Assembly (NCBI GenBank): GCA_016790705.1
Contig: JAEUOT010000068.1
Coordinates: forward strand, 59,534 to 123,533
DNA: 64,000 nt
From: Hydrogenophaga sp.
Lineage (GTDB): Bacteria; Pseudomonadota; Gammaproteobacteria; Burkholderiales; Burkholderiaceae_C
Direction: 5' to 3'
Shown here: positions 6,630-14,378 of the stretch, one piece after another
How positions within the stretch are numbered: position 1 is the first letter of the stretch
Layout of the letters: the number at the start of each line of letters is the position of its first letter
Translations under genes and position numbers: made by a program
Notes under the pieces: model-generated
The model's input: the letters and a program-made list of their open reading frames with translations, nothing else
Databases searched by the model: none
What the model was told of the DNA's origin: nothing

Positions 6630-7222
6630 GTCACACTTTCTCTACGGTGGTTTATAACGTAAGCCAGCTTGCTGGTCAAGTCACCGGCGGGGGCCGGGTA
6701 GTACTTTGCTGCTTCCTGAGTCAGCTGCTCAAGAAGGCCCCAGGACGCGTCGGGCGATTGCATCAACGTAAGGATGTCGGCGATATCTGCTTCTGACAAA
6801 CGACCCAGCTTGCTCAGAGCGAGGTCCTCTGCGGCCGGCAAGAACACGACAAGCGGCGACCCGGGCTTCTGCTCGACTAGCGTTGCACGGGTGTCAAAGT
6901 CCTCGTGCAAGGGCCCCAAGACAGAACTGTAGGTCAAATCCAGCTCCAGGAGGTCCGGCTCGTCCCCGTCTGACTTTTGAACCAGCACGTACTCTGTGGC
7001 TTGTTTTGCCTCTTCAAGCGCTTGGCGTGGCAACACCGCTGTCGTTACATCCAGGTCCAGGTCACTGCTGACACGGCTGGCCACATGAAGATGAACGGCA
7101 CAGCCGCCGAAGATGAACGCTCTGACTGAGTGCTCAGGCGCACCGCGCGCAGTCAGCTCAGCGGCAAAGTGCCCAAGCAGCTGATAGATGGCGTCGGTGA
7201 ATGATGAGGGAGATTGAGCCAT
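6626..7222 (-). CDS. Nucleotidyltransferase-fold protein (DUF6036/AbiEii-like)
   Basis: This is a 198-residue protein. Residues 35-60 read FIFGGCAVHLHVASR then SSDLDLDV: the GG turn (39-40) and the Asp54/Asp56/Asp58 cluster match the polymerase-beta-type nucleotidyltransferase active site, in the arrangement of DUF6036 and AbiEii-like proteins. A later FLPAAEDLALSKLGRL helix is also typical of the group. Such proteins transfer NMPs to RNA or protein and are often toxins or antitoxins. The ATG at 7222 has AGGA upstream. The 3' end overlaps the 121-residue partner gene. It sits in an accessory region with other small unknown genes. Confidence 0.75.
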   Translation of the reverse strand: MAQSPSSFTDAIYQLLGHFAAELTARGAPEHSVRAFIFGGCAVHLHVASRVSSDLDLDVTTAVLPRQALEEAKQATEYVLVQKSDGDEPDLLELDLTYSSVLGPLHEDFDTRATLVEQKPGSPLVVFLPAAEDLALSKLGRLSEADIADILTLMQSPDASWGLLEQLTQEAAKYYPAPAGDLTSKLAYVINHRRESVT

Positions 7223-7318
7223 TGAGAAAATCCTGGTCCCGTTAAGGACGATACGTGTAGGTATTGTTTATAGAAGCATGCTACCTCGCCGCTTCCCGCC
7301 GCTTGGCTAGGGCGACGC

Positions 7319-7627
7319 CTACTCACTCCCTGCCAGATACCTCCGTGCCATCCCCGCCCGAGTCTTCGGCCGCCGACCGGGCCACCAATCCGCCGCGCTG
7401 CACACGTCGTCGGGGTCCAGCTCCGGGTCAAACTGCCGAATCGTCAGCATCAGCGCTTCCCGCTGAGCACGCAGCTGCGCCTCACGCGCAGCCAGCTCCT
7501 TGCGGTGGTCAGGCTCCTCTACCTGCAGCTCCCCCACGAAGTCGAGCTCCCCGTTCACCCGCGCCAACAGGTCCACGAGCTTGGTCAGTGCCGTCTGGGT
7601 GCGGGTGCGTGTCCTCGTGAGCGCCAT
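7319..7627 (-). CDS. Small coiled-coil protein, third gene of a paralogue operon
   Basis: This 102-residue protein starts at ATG 7627, which shares one base with the stop of the preceding gene (TGATG). Residues 15-70 form heptad repeats (ELAAREAQLRAQREALMLTI) ending in RQFDPELDPDDV. The same coiled coil plus a PE(V/L) motif occurs in both upstream proteins, so the three are related by domain. The C-terminus is basic and short, lacking the winged-helix-like part seen in the other two. Function is unknown; the coil suggests hetero-oligomers with the operon partners. Confidence 0.6.
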   Translation of the reverse strand: MALTRTRTRTQTALTKLVDLLARVNGELDFVGELQVEEPDHRKELAAREAQLRAQREALMLTIRQFDPELDPDDVCSAADWWPGRRPKTRAGMARRYLAGSE

Positions 7628-8154
7628 CAGCCGGCCTCATCCTGAGCAACAGCTCGCAGTTCCGCCAGCACGCTCTGCGGCGGGCGCCATCGCCAGACTC
7701 CGGGGGTGCTGAACCGCGTCGATGTCTCCATCCGCTCGACCTCGCCGGCGGCCGCGGCCACCCGCAGCGCCTTGGCCAGGGAGTTGTCCCTGAACCGGCC
7801 GCGCGCGCCCTTGGACTCGAACGTCAGCCCGAAGACCCGTTCCGCACCGTCGAGCAGCGCCACAGTGTCCAGCGCCTGGGGATAGGCGGCCTCCAGCGTC
7901 GACAGCAGCCACCCTCGCAGGTTGCCGTAGCCACCGAAGCGCTTCTGGGCATGCACGACTGGCACGTGCACCAGGGGCACCTCTGGTGCAACCATGCTGA
8001 ACACCTGCTCCAGCGCATCGATGCGCCCACGCACAACTTCCCGCCGCAGACGCAGGGCGCCCAACTCTTGCTCAATCACCTGCAACTCCCCCTTGAGGGC
8101 AGCGAGTTCATTGGCGGTCCACTTGACTGCCGGCGGCGTCCACGGTCGGGTCAT
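7627..8154 (-). CDS. Coiled-coil/winged-helix-like protein, paralogue of the upstream gene
   Basis: This 175-residue protein has PPAVKW at its N-terminus, a coiled coil (about 18-58) ending in MVAPEV, a GGYGNLRGWLLSTLE motif at about 74-88 and a C-terminal segment resembling a winged helix that ends GVWRWRPP. The upstream 208-residue protein has the same order: PPALKW, coil, LLHPEV, GRYGPRGNFSVFVLEKL, GLWRLRQ. I cannot assign a named family. Its start (ATG 8154) lies 47 bases inside the upstream gene, so the frames overlap. DNA binding is inferred from architecture only. Confidence 0.65.
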   Translation of the reverse strand: MTRPWTPPAVKWTANELAALKGELQVIEQELGALRLRREVVRGRIDALEQVFSMVAPEVPLVHVPVVHAQKRFGGYGNLRGWLLSTLEAAYPQALDTVALLDGAERVFGLTFESKGARGRFRDNSLAKALRVAAAAGEVERMETSTRFSTPGVWRWRPPQSVLAELRAVAQDEAG

Positions 8155-8734
8155 GGCCGGACTCCTGGGCGTTGGCCAGGGCGCGGAGTTGGTCCAGGGG
8201 TGAGTCTTGCCGAAGGCGCCAGAGCCCGGCGCCGGACTGCGGGAGGTTCTCCGGTAGGCGGTCCACCAAGCCCTGCTTCTCGTAGCGTTCCAGTACCTTC
8301 CGTATCAATTTCCTTATTCGAACTCGAAGGTGCGGGGTGGATGCGTCTAGCCCAAACCGTTGAATCGCTTCGGCGCACAAAGCGCTCGTGACGATGGCTT
8401 TCGGCGATGCCTCGTGAAGCTTCTCTAGTACGAACACCGAAAAGTTGCCGCGCGGGCCGTACCTGCCCTGCCATGCAAACACGGCGGCGGGACGGGAACT
8501 GCCGACCTCCGGGTGTAGCAAGCCAACCGTAACGTCCAAGGCGCTCAATCGTTCCCTGCACGACAGTACCGACGCCTCGTGCCTGGCCAAAACAGCCTGT
8601 TGAGCGGCTATGCGCTCGCGCAAGCCGTCGACTGTCTTCTGACTTCGGATGAGCGCCCCCTCCAATGCTGCACGCTCGTTGAGCAGCCACTTGAGCGCAG
8701 GAGGGGTTCTCGTTTGAGGGTGGAGAGTCGTCAC
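8108..8734 (-). CDS. Coiled-coil/winged-helix-like protein, first gene of the paralogue operon
   Basis: This is a 208-residue protein. The GTG at 8734 is the only start after an in-frame TGA at 8746; no good ribosome site is visible. Segments in order are a TPPALKW motif (about 10-16), a long coiled coil (about 18-65), HPEV, a G-R-Y-G-P-R-G motif starting the globular part, a basic stretch (HLRVRIRKLIRKVLERYEK), and a GLWRLRQ strand typical of a winged-helix C-terminus. The gene overlaps and co-transcribes with two related genes. Proteins of this general build are often found beside recombinases in mobile regions, but I know of no assigned role. Confidence 0.65.
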   Translation of the reverse strand: MTTLHPQTRTPPALKWLLNERAALEGALIRSQKTVDGLRERIAAQQAVLARHEASVLSCRERLSALDVTVGLLHPEVGSSRPAAVFAWQGRYGPRGNFSVFVLEKLHEASPKAIVTSALCAEAIQRFGLDASTPHLRVRIRKLIRKVLERYEKQGLVDRLPENLPQSGAGLWRLRQDSPLDQLRALANAQESGHDPTVDAAGSQVDRQ

Positions 8735-8796
8735 GGAGGTAGCTCATCAAGCCAAGATAACTTCGTGAAGCCACCGAACTTGCTCAAATATCAAGC

Positions 8797-8819
8797 AAAA
8801 CGGCCCACGAGGGGCCGTT
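8797..8819 (-). terminator. Terminator of the asparaginase gene
   Basis: Eight-base arms AACGGCCC and GGGCCGTT enclose a five-base loop. On the minus strand the stem is followed by TTTT (8800-8797). It lies 50 bases after the asparaginase stop and marks the practical border between core genes and the accessory region to the left. Confidence 0.75.
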
Positions 8820-8869
8820 CAGGTCTGGCTTGGGCCATCAGAGGCATAACACCCTTTCTGCCCGGACCA

Positions 8870-9838
8870 TCACGGCCCCAGCAGCGCCAGCGCCAGCGCC
8901 AGGCGCGCCTTGACAGGCGAGAGCCCGGCCGAATCGGGGATCGGATTGGCCGGATCGGGAATGACTCGCCCGCGGGCGCAGCGCGTCGCTCTGACCACGC
9001 GCACGCCCTTGGCCATTGCCTCGGAAAGCGCCTGTGCGAGATCGCGGTGGACGGTCCCGTTGCCGGTCGCGGCCACAACGATGCCCTGTGGCCAGAGGCT
9101 CGTGTCGGAAGCGCCGGCGCGCAACATGGCACGTACCACCCCACCGTCGGCGCCTGCATGACTTGTCACCAGTTCCACCCTGGGCAGCGCCTCCGCCTGG
9201 AGCAGTCGCTGCAGCAATCCGTTGTCCGGGGCCTGGGCGGATACCCCTTCGACACCATGGTGCCAGCGCAACTGCCCTTCCTCCACAGAGGCCAGCGGTC
9301 CTGCATCCCCCGAATCGAATGCATCGGTGCGGTAGCTGTGCACCTTGGCCAGGTGCTCGGCCGCATGCACCTGCCCCGCACAGACCACAACCACGCCTTG
9401 GGCCTGCGGGTGACCCGCCACCGTCACGGCATCCAGCAGGTTCTGAGGTCCGTCCGGCACCAGAGCAGTCGCCGGTCGCATCGCACAGGTAAAGACGACG
9501 GGCTTGGACGGCCGCAGCACCGAATGAACCAGGTAGGCGGTTTCTTCGATCGTATCGGTCCCGTGGGTCACCACCACGCCCGACACGTCCTCACGCGCAA
9601 GGTGGTGAGCCAGGCGGGCAAGCAGGCGTTGCCACACCCCGAGATGCATGTCCTTGCTGTCGATCTGGTCGACCTGCTCCACCTCCATCGGCACACCCTG
9701 CAATGCAGGAACCCCCGCCAGCAGGTCTTCCACCTTCACCTGACCGGCGACGTACCCTACGTTGTCGCCGGGGCGGCTGGCCTTCCCCGCAATCGTGCCG
9801 CCCGTCCCCAGAATCACCCGAAGGCCACTATTTCGCAT
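8870..9838 (-). CDS. L-asparaginase (type I/II asparaginase family)
   Basis: This enzyme hydrolyses L-asparagine to aspartate and ammonia. The ATG at 9838 gives 322 residues. Upstream in-frame GTG codons (9844, 9841) and a TTG at 9859 are possible because the GGAG site is near 9855. Motifs follow the family: TGGTIAG near residue 12-18 with the first catalytic Thr, a DS at the substrate-binding loop, and THGTDTIEETAY near 91-102 with the second catalytic Thr and Asp. No signal peptide is seen, so a cytoplasmic location is likely. It is divergent from lexA, and two SOS boxes lie in the short gap, 24 bases from its start. Confidence 0.9.
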   Translation of the reverse strand: MRNSGLRVILGTGGTIAGKASRPGDNVGYVAGQVKVEDLLAGVPALQGVPMEVEQVDQIDSKDMHLGVWQRLLARLAHHLAREDVSGVVVTHGTDTIEETAYLVHSVLRPSKPVVFTCAMRPATALVPDGPQNLLDAVTVAGHPQAQGVVVVCAGQVHAAEHLAKVHSYRTDAFDSGDAGPLASVEEGQLRWHHGVEGVSAQAPDNGLLQRLLQAEALPRVELVTSHAGADGGVVRAMLRAGASDTSLWPQGIVVAATGNGTVHRDLAQALSEAMAKGVRVVRATRCARGRVIPDPANPIPDSAGLSPVKARLALALALLGP

Positions 9839-9861
9839 CACCACTTGCCAAGTCTCCAAAA

Positions 9862-9896
9862 CTGTTTAAAAATACAGATACTGGATAAGAAAACAG
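9862..9896. promoter_or_regulatory. Two tandem SOS (LexA) boxes between asparaginase and lexA
   Basis: Box one is CTGT-TTAAAAAT-ACAG (9862-9877), a perfect match to CTGT-N8-ACAG. Box two is CTGG-ATAAGAAA-ACAG (9881-9896), one mismatch. They are 19 bp apart and lie 37-71 bases before the lexA ATG, the usual autoregulatory layout. They also lie just upstream of the divergent asparaginase gene. Confidence 0.9.
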
Positions 9897-9932
9897 CATT
9901 CCAGCACCGACAAAGCACCCAATGAGGTTGAC

Positions 9933-10613
9933 ATGATCGAGTCGTTCCCGCCCAAGCTCACCGCCCGCCAGCAGCAGATTCTGGAACTGATCCAAAACGC
10001 CATCGCGCGCACCGGTGCACCGCCAACCCGGGCCGAAATCGCCTCCGAACTCGGCTTCAAATCGGCCAACGCTGCCGAAGAACACCTGCAGGCGCTGGCG
10101 CGCAAGGGCGTCATCGAACTGGTCAGCGGAACCTCGCGCGGCATCCGGCTTCGTAGCCAAGACCTCCGGGCGATCAATGCGCAGAGGGCGCAGCAGCTTA
10201 CACTGCCCGTGCCCGGGCTGGCGCAATTGGTCCTGCCCCTGATCGGTCGTGTCGCCGCCGGCTCGCCCATCCTCGCGCAGGAACATGTCGACCAGACCTA
10301 CCATGTCGAGCCCAGCCTCTTCCAGCGGACGCCGGATTACCTCCTGCGGGTGCGTGGCATGTCGATGCGCGATGTCGGCATTCTCGATGGCGATCTGCTG
10401 GCCGTACAGTCCAGCCGGGAAGCCAAGAACGGCCAGATCGTCGTGGCCCGACTTGGCGACGACGTGACCGTCAAACGCTTCATGCGGCGAGACCAGCAAA
10501 TCGAGCTGCACGCAGAAAACCCCGATTACAAGACCATCGTGGTCCATCCGGGTGAACCGTTTGAGATCGAAGGCCTCGCTGTCGGCCTGATCCGAAACAG
10601 CTTCCAGATCTGA
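9933..10613 (+). CDS. lexA: SOS repressor LexA
   Basis: LexA represses SOS genes and cleaves itself when RecA filaments form on single-stranded DNA. The 226-residue protein has the LexA winged-helix domain ([14 protein letters not shown] to about residue 70), a linker with the Ala109-Gly110 cleavage bond (RVAAG), and the S24 protease domain with Ser144 (GMSM) and Lys181 (TVKRF). The ATG at 9933 gives a normal N-terminus. The length is slightly above the 202 of E. coli LexA because of a longer linker, as is common in betaproteobacteria. Tandem SOS boxes upstream indicate autorepression. Confidence 0.97.
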   Translation: MIESFPPKLTARQQQILELIQNAIARTGAPPTRAEIASELGFKSANAAEEHLQALARKGVIELVSGTSRGIRLRSQDLRAINAQRAQQLTLPVPGLAQLVLPLIGRVAAGSPILAQEHVDQTYHVEPSLFQRTPDYLLRVRGMSMRDVGILDGDLLAVQSSREAKNGQIVVARLGDDVTVKRFMRRDQQIELHAENPDYKTIVVHPGEPFEIEGLAVGLIRNSFQI

Positions 10614-10744
10614 CCCTGGGGGTCGGTGCTCTTCCTGCAGGTGGCGGGCGTTGTGTCCGGGTGGGTTCAGCCGCCCGACAGACCCTGTGGGGAAGCTTTT
10701 TCGTGTCAATCCTGCCTGTGTCCAACCCCTCACTGGAGTTTCAC

Positions 10745-11101
10745 ATGGGAATCCGCATCCTTTCCAAGACCTGGCGCTCGCCGCTGCAACTGATCGACAG
10801 CTGGCTGCCAGCCCCCGCTCCACAACGCACGGCGCAGCGCCCACTCGGCCCCTTGCTGCGGAGCTTCACTCGCGCCGGCTGGCTGGGCCGTGGTGCCGAC
10901 ACCTTGACCTGCGGCAAAGCCACTGCACCTTCAGGCCCGATTTCGTGCCCCGCTTCAACACGCCCGACACCGAACCGGACACCCCGGACAACCAAGGTGG
11001 TCCGGGGTCCGGCACGAATGGTGATTTCCGGACGAATGGTCGACGTCTGTGCCGAACTGGATCGGCTTGCAGCACTCGAGCAGCGCTGCGGCACGGCCTG
11101 A
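10745..11101 (+). CDS. Conserved-type small protein of unknown function after lexA
   Basis: This 118-residue protein starts at ATG 10745 with TGGAG nine bases upstream. The N-terminal part is Arg/Pro rich and looks disordered (SWLPAPAPQRTAQRPLGP); the C-terminal helix VISGRMVDVCAELDRLAALE is the most ordered part and resembles short Burkholderiales proteins that I cannot name. A role in the SOS response is possible only by position, 130 bases downstream of lexA; no SOS box precedes it. Confidence 0.6.
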   Translation: MGIRILSKTWRSPLQLIDSWLPAPAPQRTAQRPLGPLLRSFTRAGWLGRGADTLTCGKATAPSGPISCPASTRPTPNRTPRTTKVVRGPARMVISGRMVDVCAELDRLAALEQRCGTA

Positions 11102-11185
11102 GACGGGGAGAAGCTTCATCCCCGGCGGGGTCCGGCGGGCCATGCGTCAGGGTGATCGATGTTTCATGGCGGCACAATAGGCGCC

Positions 11186-12193
11186 ATGAACATCGTGATT
11201 CTTGACGACTATCAGGACGCAGTCCGCAAGCTGGACTGCGCCTCGCGTCTCGACCCGTACCCGGCCAAAGTCTTCACCAACACCGTCAAGGGCGTCGGAC
11301 AGTTGTCGGTCCGTCTCAGGGATGCAGATATCCTGGTGCTGATCCGTGAACGCACGCAGATCACCCGCCAGTTGGTGGACAAACTGCCGCGGTTGAAGCT
11401 CATTTCCCAGACAGGACGGGTGGGCGCCCATATTGACGTCAATGCCTGTACGGAGCGAGGCATCGCGGTTGCCGAGGGTAAGAGCTCGCCGGTCGCGACC
11501 GCTGAGTTGACCTGGTCGCTGATCATGGCGTCGATGCGCCGAATCCCTCAATACGTATCGAACCTCAAGCACGGCGCCTGGCAGCAGTCAGGCCTCAAGG
11601 CCGCTTCGATGCCGGCGAACTTTGGCCTGGGCATGCTGCTTCACGGCAAGACGCTGGGCATCTGGAGCTATGGCCGGATCGGCAGGCTGGTCGCCGCCTA
11701 TGGCAAGGCATTTGGCATGCGGGTCATCGTCTGGGGCAGCGAGACCACATTGCAACAGGCAGTCGCCGATGGCTACGAGATCGCAGGCAGCCGTGAGGAC
11801 CTCTTCGAACAATCGGACGTGTTGAGCCTGCATCTGCGACTGGGTGAACGCAGTGCTGGTTGCGTCACGCTGGAGGATCTTTCGCGCATGAAGCCGACCT
11901 CGCTGCTGGTCAACACCTCTCGTGCGGAACTCATCGAAGCCGACGCGCTGCTCACGGCACTGAACCGTGGCCGCCCGGGCATGGCGGCGGTCGACGTGTT
12001 CGAGTCCGAACCCATTCTGCAGGGTCACGCCCTGCTGAGACTGGAAAACTGCATCTGCACGCCCCACATCGGCTATGTGGAACTGGACAACTACGAAACC
12101 CTTTTCTCGTCGGCCTTTGAAAACGTGATCAATTTCATCCGCGGCACACCTTGCAACATCGTCAATCCCGGGGCGCTGCAACTCAGGCGATAG
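11186..12193 (+). CDS. D-2-hydroxyacid dehydrogenase family protein
   Basis: This is a 335-residue NAD(P)-dependent oxidoreductase of the D-isomer 2-hydroxyacid dehydrogenase family, which interconverts 2-hydroxy and 2-keto acids. ATG 11186 begins MNIVILDDYQDAV, a family-typical N-terminus. The cofactor loop reads GIWSYGRIG near residue 155. Catalytic residues are the Arg in NTSRAELI, the Glu in ESEPI and the His in TPHIGY. It is closer to the phosphoglycerate dehydrogenase-like group than to formate or lactate dehydrogenases, but the substrate cannot be read from sequence. It forms a single-gene unit ended by a strong terminator. Confidence 0.88.
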   Translation: MNIVILDDYQDAVRKLDCASRLDPYPAKVFTNTVKGVGQLSVRLRDADILVLIRERTQITRQLVDKLPRLKLISQTGRVGAHIDVNACTERGIAVAEGKSSPVATAELTWSLIMASMRRIPQYVSNLKHGAWQQSGLKAASMPANFGLGMLLHGKTLGIWSYGRIGRLVAAYGKAFGMRVIVWGSETTLQQAVADGYEIAGSREDLFEQSDVLSLHLRLGERSAGCVTLEDLSRMKPTSLLVNTSRAELIEADALLTALNRGRPGMAAVDVFESEPILQGHALLRLENCICTPHIGYVELDNYETLFSSAFENVINFIRGTPCNIVNPGALQLRR

Positions 12194-12222
12194 GTCAACA
12201 CGGCGTTCGCGCCAGTCAAAAA

Positions 12223-12251
12223 GCAAAAGGCCGGCAATGCCGGCCTTTTGC
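12223..12251. terminator. Bidirectional terminator between convergent genes
   Basis: A 13-bp perfect stem (12223-12235 with 12239-12251) with a three-base loop has AAAA and TTTT in its arms, so it can work in both directions for the dehydrogenase gene and the convergent FimV-like gene. Confidence 0.85.
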
Positions 12252-12275
12252 CTTTCAGACTTCACTTCCACGAAC

Positions 12276-14303
12276 TCAGGATCCCTTGCTGCCCTTGCCC
12301 GCGTTCTCTTCTGGCGGCATGAAATCGAGCACCTCAAAGTCGATCAGGTTGCCAGCGGGCACCTCTTCAGCCATGGGCACACCCGGTGGAGGCGCAGGCT
12401 TCGCGGTCGGCTCGACGACGACGGGCACCTCGGGCAGGGAAGCCTCGAAGGCCGATGCCTCCTGCAAGGCATCCAGGTCCACATCCAGACCCAGCCGGGG
12501 AGATGCGTGCGGTATGTCGTCCAGCGGCTGGGTCACGGCCCCGCCACCAGCCACGACGGCACCCGCTCCGGAGGCCTTCAGCGGCCGGATGGAGGTGTGC
12601 TGGAAATCCGAGGACACCGTTCCGGCATCGCGCTTGATCACATCCTTGGCGATAGCGTGCAGCAGCAGCAGTTCGCGATAGGCCTCCAGGTCAAACACCT
12701 CGGCCCCAGGATCGGACGCATCACGGAAGATCGAGTTCTCGATCACGTCGAGCACCCTCGGCTGCGGCCACAGCGCCTGGATCCGGCTGAAGGCGCCCTC
12801 GTAGGCCTCAAGACCGCGATTGAGATTGTCCGAATACCCTTCGAACGGAGGCGCACCGGCATTGAACTTGCGGTTGAACTCGGTTCGCAGCTTCTCGTAG
12901 TCGTCCTGGCGGCCCAGCTTGTGATAGAGCTTGAACAGGTCCAGGTAAGCCAACGCACTGGGTTCGTGGCTTTCGGCAATATGGGTCTTGAGCACGCCGA
13001 TCGCCTGATCGAACTCGCCAAGGGAAACAAAGAAATCCGACTGCTGCTGCACATCGAACAGTTCTTCGGTCGCCACCGAACGAGACACACCGATCTGGCT
13101 GGCCGGGAAATCGCGACGATCCGACGCCGTGAGTAGTGCCGCCTCGCTCTCGCCATCATCTCCGCTCAACTCATCGAGACCGGATTCGTCACCCAAGTCG
13201 AGATCCAGATCCACCTTGCGAGAGGCGGCCACCGTTTTAACCGGCGCAGAGGGTGCCGCAGACTTGGCCGCACCCGCCGCCCACCAGTCCTTCTGGCCCG
13301 AAGCGGGGGTCGTGGCCTTGCGCTTCCACAACCAGTACAGGCCACCGAGGCACAGCGCCAGCAAAGCACCCAAGCCATAGGCCAGCCAAGTCATGTACCG
13401 GCTCTCTTCGACCTGCGCCTGCATGGCCTGCAAGGCCGCCTTGTTCTTGGCCTCCTGCTCGCGCAGGCCCTTGGCTTCCGCTTCCAGCACCGACAACTTC
13501 TGGGCGTCGCGCAGGATATCTTCGGGCGACGCGTTCAGCGCCTTCCACAACTGGACGGCAGCGGCCCGCTCTTGCTCGTTGGTGGTGGGCTCGCTAAGCA
13601 TCGACAGGGACAGCTTCAGCGCGGGGTCCCGCTCGATGGCCAGGTTGACATCCACCGGGTCCAGTTGCAGTCGGGGTGTCGCATCCTTGGCCGCCTCGTT
13701 CTTGCGACGCACGATGCTCGGAGACTTGGCCCCATCGCCAGCTTGCGCCGACGGCAACCCCTTGGGTTCGGCGGTGGCAGCACCCGCAGCGGTTCCGCGA
13801 GGACTCCCTGCGACCGCACCCTTCCCACCACGTTCTGTCGACGAACCGGCCACCGGCGGCAAGGGGCGCGCGCTGGCAGTGGCAGCGTCGGCCACGGGCC
13901 TTGTCTCGGCATTCGACGGGGACACGGTGGCCGCATCGGACAGCGGATCGGCCAACAGGACATAGCGGCGGGAGAACGGCGTGGTGCACCCCGACTTGAC
14001 CAGTATCGACACGATGGGCTCGTTCACCGGTACGGTGGTCTGCACGCGCAGCGACGCTTCGGCATCAGGAGCGTTGCGCTGGGTCGATGTCCGGATGGAT
14101 GCCGGGCCGACCTGGTTGTCGCCGAAGAACACGTCGGCGCGCATGCACTGGGCACTAAGATCTTCCGCTGCGTCCGCAATAACCTGCACCCGGATATCCA
14201 GTGGTCGACCGATCACCACCGCCCCGCTGTGCCGGCCAAGGGTCGCTGCAGTACCACCCAACGCCGTTGATAGCAAAATAGAGCCAACCAAGATCTGGCG
14301 CAC
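12276..14303 (-). CDS. FimV-like inner-membrane protein with TPR region
   Basis: FimV/HubP proteins organise the cell pole and support type IV pilus assembly and twitching. The GTG at 14303 is preferred over ATG 14342 because GGAAGGG lies seven bases upstream and a signal sequence begins there (MRQILVGSILLSTALGGTAA). The 675-residue product then has the FimV N-terminal domain, a long Ala/Pro linker, a coiled coil, a membrane segment (YMTWLAYGLGALLALCLGG) and a cytoplasmic part with TPR-like helices (SDFFVSLGEFDQAIGVLKTH) and an acidic C-terminus. I see no LysM motif, which most FimV proteins carry near the N-terminus. No other pilus genes are in the window. Confidence 0.8.
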   Translation of the reverse strand: MRQILVGSILLSTALGGTAATLGRHSGAVVIGRPLDIRVQVIADAAEDLSAQCMRADVFFGDNQVGPASIRTSTQRNAPDAEASLRVQTTVPVNEPIVSILVKSGCTTPFSRRYVLLADPLSDAATVSPSNAETRPVADAATASARPLPPVAGSSTERGGKGAVAGSPRGTAAGAATAEPKGLPSAQAGDGAKSPSIVRRKNEAAKDATPRLQLDPVDVNLAIERDPALKLSLSMLSEPTTNEQERAAAVQLWKALNASPEDILRDAQKLSVLEAEAKGLREQEAKNKAALQAMQAQVEESRYMTWLAYGLGALLALCLGGLYWLWKRKATTPASGQKDWWAAGAAKSAAPSAPVKTVAASRKVDLDLDLGDESGLDELSGDDGESEAALLTASDRRDFPASQIGVSRSVATEELFDVQQQSDFFVSLGEFDQAIGVLKTHIAESHEPSALAYLDLFKLYHKLGRQDDYEKLRTEFNRKFNAGAPPFEGYSDNLNRGLEAYEGAFSRIQALWPQPRVLDVIENSIFRDASDPGAEVFDLEAYRELLLLHAIAKDVIKRDAGTVSSDFQHTSIRPLKASGAGAVVAGGGAVTQPLDDIPHASPRLGLDVDLDALQEASAFEASLPEVPVVVEPTAKPAPPPGVPMAEEVPAGNLIDFEVLDFMPPEENAGKGSKGS

Positions 14304-14378
14304 GTCAGAGCCCTTCCGTTCTTCGTAGCAACATTTTGTCATAGGTTGTTGCCCTCCCTACTCGAATAATACTTTCAG

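Noticed and set aside
8579-9925. 448-codon plus-strand frame opposite the asparaginase gene
   Set aside because: Its product is rich in His, Arg and Gln with no domain, and the opposite strand encodes a well-supported asparaginase and the divergent promoter region.
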